From contig DASZHD010000036.1 of the NCBI GenBank assembly GCA_035938175.1, positions 1-64,000 of the forward strand: a stretch of DNA of 64,000 nucleotides, read 5' to 3'. The stretch comes from DASRDE01 sp035938175. GTDB lineage: Bacteria > Vulcanimicrobiota > Vulcanimicrobiia > Vulcanimicrobiales > Vulcanimicrobiaceae. Below, piece by piece: positions 60,384 through 64,000 of this stretch (its first letter is position 1; each line of letters starts with the position of its first letter). Both the position numbers and the translations under genes were made by a program. The notes under the pieces are model-generated. The model made no database searches. It had not been told where the DNA came from and worked only from the letters and a program-made list of their open reading frames with translations.

Positions 60384-62519
60384 ATGCTGGGTCTGATTTT
60401 TGCACTCGTCACAACGCCCGTCGCGATCCACGTGGACACCGCTCACCGGATCCAGACGATCCGGCCGGTTCGGACGTTCGGTACCTCGGTGGATTCCGAT
60501 CCGAAGGGGAAAATCGCACTCCTGTACTCGCCGCAGAGCGTCAAGCTGATGCGCAGCACCGGACTCGGTACGCTGACATACCGCTTGTATACCGAGCTTT
60601 CCATTCAAGACTGGCAGTGGAATCCGTCCGGCATCTTCAGCAATCCCCGGACGCAATCCGGATATTGGACGAGCAATCCGGATCCCGGACCGCAGCCCAT
60701 TACCGATTCCTTCGGGTATCGCTTGCCGCATCGCGGAGACTCGCGCGATCAGGGCGACGACAACGGCTATTCGCGCATCGACGACGGCGATCCGAATACG
60801 TACTGGAAAAGCGATCCGTATCTGACGCATGCATATACCGGCGAACCGGACTCGGCCAATCCGCAGTGGGCCGTCGTGCAATTTCTTTCGCCCGTTGCGA
60901 TCGATGCGATACGCATCGCGTGGACCAATCCGTATGCGACGGCGTACAAAATTCAGTATTGGGTTGGAACCGGCGATGCGGTGATTCAACAGGATACGGG
61001 AGATTGGCACACGTTCGATAACGGCGACGTTACGGGCGGCGACGGAAAAACGTCGGTGCGCAAGCTCGCGGACGTTCCGGTAAAAACCACCGCAGTGCGC
61101 ATTTTGATGACGGCCTCGTCGGACACGTGCGATTCACACGGCAGCGGCGACCGGCGCAACTGCGTAGGCTACGCGATTCAAGACATCGGCGTAGGAACGA
61201 TCGACGCCGGCGCGCGTTTTCACGACTTGGTCGTTCGTGCGAAGACCGGCTCGTGCCACGGTACCGTGTACTGCAAGCCGGATCCTCACCGGCAAACGCT
61301 GATGTGGACGTCTTCGGACGATCCGTGGCATACGGCCGCCGACAAGGTCGCCGGCGATCAGGATCAGACCGGCTTAGACGTCATCGCGCGCAGCGGAATC
61401 ACGCGCGGCCTTCCGACGATCTATCCCGTGCCGGTTTTCTACAGCACGCCGCAAAACGCCGCAAATGAAGTGCGCTACTTGGAAAGGCGCGGATACCCGA
61501 TCCGCTACATCGAGATGGGCGAGGAGGTAGACGGCCAATACGCGCTTCCCGAAGATTATGCGGCGCTTTACGTGCAGTTCGCCAACGCGATTCACGCCGT
61601 GGATCCCAACGTGAAATTGGGCGGTCCGATATTCGAAGGCGTCAGCAAGGACGTGCCGGCATGGCGAAACGCGCAGGGCGACGCGTCGTGGCTGCATCGA
61701 TTCCTCGCCTATCTTACCCGCCGCGGTCATTTGAACGATCTGGCGTTCATGTCGTGGGAGCACTATCCGTATCATAACTGCGATCGCGGTGCGCAGTTGC
61801 AGGCCGATTTGCTCGACGAACCGTCGTTCGTGCGCCGCATGGTGGATCAGTGGCACGCCGACGGCCTCCCGCGAAACGTGCCGATGCTGGAAACCGAAAA
61901 TAATTTTTCCCCCGACGGCACCGGGGCATCGCAGCGCGTGTACGGCGCGCTGTGGACGGGCGACTTTATGGGATCGTCGCTCGCGTCCGGCATCTCATAC
62001 ATGACCTACTACCAAGGCGAGCCGGAGCCGCTGGATCGCAACCAGCGCTGCAACTCGTGGGGCGCGTACAACCCGTACATCGTCGACGAGAATTTCACCG
62101 TGCGCGCGAAAGGCGCGGCGTACTATGCGCTTCAGCTGATCTCGCAGCAGTGGGCGCTGCCCGGTGACCAGCCGCATGGCGTCTATCCGGTTACGAGCAG
62201 TTTAGGAAATCGCAACGCGCTCGTTACCGCGTACGCGCTTGCGCGTCCCGGCGGAACGTGGTCCGTGCTGATCGTCAACAAGGACGACGTCGCTCGTCCC
62301 GTGACGATCGATTTCCAAAACGGCTCGGCGGTTTCGCACTTCACCGGTACTGTGCGCGTCGTCCGGTTTGGACGCGATCAATACGGCTGGACAGGCAACG
62401 GACCGGACGACCTGCCGAGCCCCGACAAAGGCCTGCAGGCAGAATCGCTCCCCGGCGGCACAACGTACATAGCGGCACCGCGTTCGCTTACGGTAATCCG
62501 GGGGACGATCGCCCGCTAA
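60384..62519 (+). CDS. Glycoside-hydrolase-like protein with discoidin-like domain
   Basis: 711 residues. Signal peptide (LGLIFALVTTPVAIHVDTAH). Residues ~115-230 resemble F5/8 type C (discoidin) domains (DGDPNTYWKSDPYLTHAYTG, WAVVQFLSPVAIDAIRIAWT). Residues ~280-600 look like a TIM-barrel glycoside hydrolase of the clan-A type (YPVPVFYSTPQNAANEVRYL, IRYIEMGEEVDGQY, LETENNFSPDG), where MGEE and LETEN could carry the two catalytic glutamates. Substrate and family number are not determined. GGAGG lies ~10 bases before the ATG. Confidence 0.7.
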   Translation: MLGLIFALVTTPVAIHVDTAHRIQTIRPVRTFGTSVDSDPKGKIALLYSPQSVKLMRSTGLGTLTYRLYTELSIQDWQWNPSGIFSNPRTQSGYWTSNPDPGPQPITDSFGYRLPHRGDSRDQGDDNGYSRIDDGDPNTYWKSDPYLTHAYTGEPDSANPQWAVVQFLSPVAIDAIRIAWTNPYATAYKIQYWVGTGDAVIQQDTGDWHTFDNGDVTGGDGKTSVRKLADVPVKTTAVRILMTASSDTCDSHGSGDRRNCVGYAIQDIGVGTIDAGARFHDLVVRAKTGSCHGTVYCKPDPHRQTLMWTSSDDPWHTAADKVAGDQDQTGLDVIARSGITRGLPTIYPVPVFYSTPQNAANEVRYLERRGYPIRYIEMGEEVDGQYALPEDYAALYVQFANAIHAVDPNVKLGGPIFEGVSKDVPAWRNAQGDASWLHRFLAYLTRRGHLNDLAFMSWEHYPYHNCDRGAQLQADLLDEPSFVRRMVDQWHADGLPRNVPMLETENNFSPDGTGASQRVYGALWTGDFMGSSLASGISYMTYYQGEPEPLDRNQRCNSWGAYNPYIVDENFTVRAKGAAYYALQLISQQWALPGDQPHGVYPVTSSLGNRNALVTAYALARPGGTWSVLIVNKDDVARPVTIDFQNGSAVSHFTGTVRVVRFGRDQYGWTGNGPDDLPSPDKGLQAESLPGGTTYIAAPRSLTVIRGTIAR

Positions 62520-62583
62520 AAGTTCCTGGATATTTGCACGCGCGAAGGGCACGTGCACCGTTGCGACGTAGTTCGACGGTTTG

Positions 62584-64000
62584 ATGCTTCCCGAACGAAT
62601 GCGCGACGCCGCCGACGGCGCGGTAGATAGTTGGATCGAGCTCGTCGCTTCGTCTGCGAACGGTGAACCGGCGCCGCTCGATCGCGATCACGTGCGCTAT
62701 GTAACCGACGTACGCGAGCGCTACTACGTTCCGCATTTCGAACTGCAGGCGTTTGCCGTGCCAGTCCTCAAGAGCGGCACCGTAGGTTCGGCGCGGCCGT
62801 ACGATCTGCGCAATCTTTCGACGGGAAGCGCCAAGCAAATTTCGGCTTCGGACCGCGCCATCGGCCGGCTCGTAAGCGCGAGCGGTTTGCTCGGAGGACT
62901 CGGCAACGTACCGCCGCCCATACTTGCAACGCTCCTCGAAATGCTGATCGCTACGGGGCGTTTGCATTGGCGCACGATCGAAAGTCCGCCGTTGCGGCGC
63001 GAACACGTGACGGCGGCCGGCATTGTGTGGGAAACGCACGCGGACGGCCGCCAGCGGCCGCACTTGGCGGAACGGCCGTCGACGATCTTGATCGGCGCAT
63101 CACCTCTGTGGTACGTCGATGCGGAGCACTTGCTTGCGGGGCCGGCCGACGTGCCGGTGCAGCGGGATGTGGCCGCTGCAATCGCAACGGCGCCCGCACT
63201 TACGGCCGAACAAGCACGGCGTGCGCGCGTCGCACTGGCGCATGTATTTACAAACACCGGCGCCGGCGGCCCGTCATCCGACGTACACCTGCGCATCATC
63301 GATCGCAATCCGGTACCGGTTCTTCGTCTGCGGTCGGCGCGCGAATCGGCCGCCGCGGAACTGCTGTTTGCGTATGGGGATCATCGGGTCACCGCCGCAG
63401 ACGACCTGCGCGAATTTCAAGTTTCGGAGGGCGGAGGGCTTGCCGTGTGGCCGCGGCGCGCGGCCTTCGAAAAACACGCGGCGGCGCGTTTGGAAAAGCT
63501 CGGCTTCTTTTCACTCGGTGACTCCTTCCGCTTGCCGTACGGCGACGAATTCGGATGGATCCGCGTCCTGACCGGCTTTGCGCCGCAACTACGCGCCGAC
63601 GGATGGCGCGTCGAAATCGACGAGGATTTTCCGTATACCATTTTGGACGCGGACGGCGAATGGGAAAGTGACGTCTTCGAAACGTCGGCGCACTGGTTTG
63701 AGGTCGACCTCGGCATCATGGTCGACGGAAAGCGCGTGCCGCTGCTGCCCATAATCGTCGACGCACTGGCTTCAAACGGTTTGAACGCCGGTACCGATCT
63801 TGCGGCTTTGGCTCGCCGGACGGAACCCATCATCGGAAGGCTTCCGAACGGCGGATATGTGGCGTTGCCCGCAGCACGCGTTGCGCGCGTGCTCGCTACG
63901 CTGGTCGACCTGTTCGATTCCGACGAAGCGCTGACGGCGGAAGGGCGCTTACGTTTGTCGCCGCTGCAAGGCGCTTCGCTGGGAGATCTTGCACAGACGT
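62584..64000 (+). CDS. Large protein, possibly N-terminus of SNF2-family helicase, 3' partial
   Basis: The frame is open from ATG 62584 (TTG 62581) to the last base, so the 3' end is outside the window; 472 residues are visible. It contains LRIIDRNPVPVLRLRSARES, WFEVDLGIMVDGKRVPLLPI and LPAARVARVLATLVDLFDSD, which resemble the N-terminal region of some bacterial SNF2/DEAD helicases. The helicase motor would lie beyond the window, so this is a tentative assignment. Confidence 0.55.
   Translation, partial: MLPERMRDAADGAVDSWIELVASSANGEPAPLDRDHVRYVTDVRERYYVPHFELQAFAVPVLKSGTVGSARPYDLRNLSTGSAKQISASDRAIGRLVSASGLLGGLGNVPPPILATLLEMLIATGRLHWRTIESPPLRREHVTAAGIVWETHADGRQRPHLAERPSTILIGASPLWYVDAEHLLAGPADVPVQRDVAAAIATAPALTAEQARRARVALAHVFTNTGAGGPSSDVHLRIIDRNPVPVLRLRSARESAAAELLFAYGDHRVTAADDLREFQVSEGGGLAVWPRRAAFEKHAAARLEKLGFFSLGDSFRLPYGDEFGWIRVLTGFAPQLRADGWRVEIDEDFPYTILDADGEWESDVFETSAHWFEVDLGIMVDGKRVPLLPIIVDALASNGLNAGTDLAALARRTEPIIGRLPNGGYVALPAARVARVLATLVDLFDSDEALTAEGRLRLSPLQGASLGDLAQT

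Noticed and set aside
59649..62519. 956-aa start for the hydrolase-like protein
   Set aside because: The first 245 codons are an out-of-frame shadow of the 59176-60324 gene; ATG 60384 has a ribosome site and signal peptide.

Overview
The window is GC-rich bacterial chromosome with tight gene packing, many 1-26 nt gene overlaps (ATGA, GTGA, TGATG junctions) and frequent GTG or TTG starts. The source is not named. Gene content (PBP4-type carboxypeptidase, folate genes, KorAB, DyP peroxidase, DUF2252, DUF5069, ECF41 sigma factor, LonB next to dnaB) fits a little-studied bacterial phylum; a lineage such as Candidatus Eremiobacterota is possible, but this is a low-confidence inference. No CRISPR array or rRNA was seen.

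Layout. 1-21938 is ordinary chromosome: an M48 protease (cut by the window edge), a folK-folE2 fusion, pabBC, manA, an amine oxidase, lysA, dacB, msrB, a small restriction-modification pair (PD-(D/E)XK nuclease plus Dam-type methylase), secreted proteins, a MalT-like LuxR regulator overlapping a second msrB, a YncE-like propeller protein, and a four-gene overlapping operon (methyltransferase, geranylgeranyl-reductase-like flavoprotein, SRPBCC cyclase, ketosynthase) that looks like a small polyketide or lipid pathway.

21981-39780 is an integrated mobile element of about 17.8 kb. It is bounded by a perfect 42-bp direct repeat: the right copy completes an intact tRNA-Thr(CGT) gene and the left copy is an orphan tRNA 3' end. 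A tyrosine integrase lies next to the tRNA and a second, different tyrosine recombinase lies at the opposite end. Inside are an excisionase-like HTH gene, a PrimPol-type primase, a control region with three copies of a 26-29 bp iteron-like repeat, and a cargo section. The cargo includes a predicted Ntn-hydrolase with a SEC-C tail, a DUF2622/GhoS-like small protein, two unknown proteins, a membrane protein overlapping a HEPN-like protein, and two secreted proteins. The replication-like genes suggest an integrated plasmid or phage-satellite-like element; the cargo is the best place to look for an undescribed defence or conflict system.

39901-64000 is chromosome again: an ECF41 sigma factor with a divergent VOC/DUF1801 pair, a pentapeptide-repeat protein with a near-consensus promoter, a DUF2079 membrane protein, a GGDEF-EAL protein, a gamma-carbonic anhydrase, korAB, a 90-bp palindromic intergenic repeat, the operon rpsR-rplI-lonB-dnaB-VOC, DUF2252, a MerR regulator with a divergent metal-transport-like pair, DyP peroxidase, glutamine synthetase, a hypothetical protein, a discoidin-like/glycoside-hydrolase-like protein, and the start of a large protein that may be a SNF2-type helicase (cut by the window edge).
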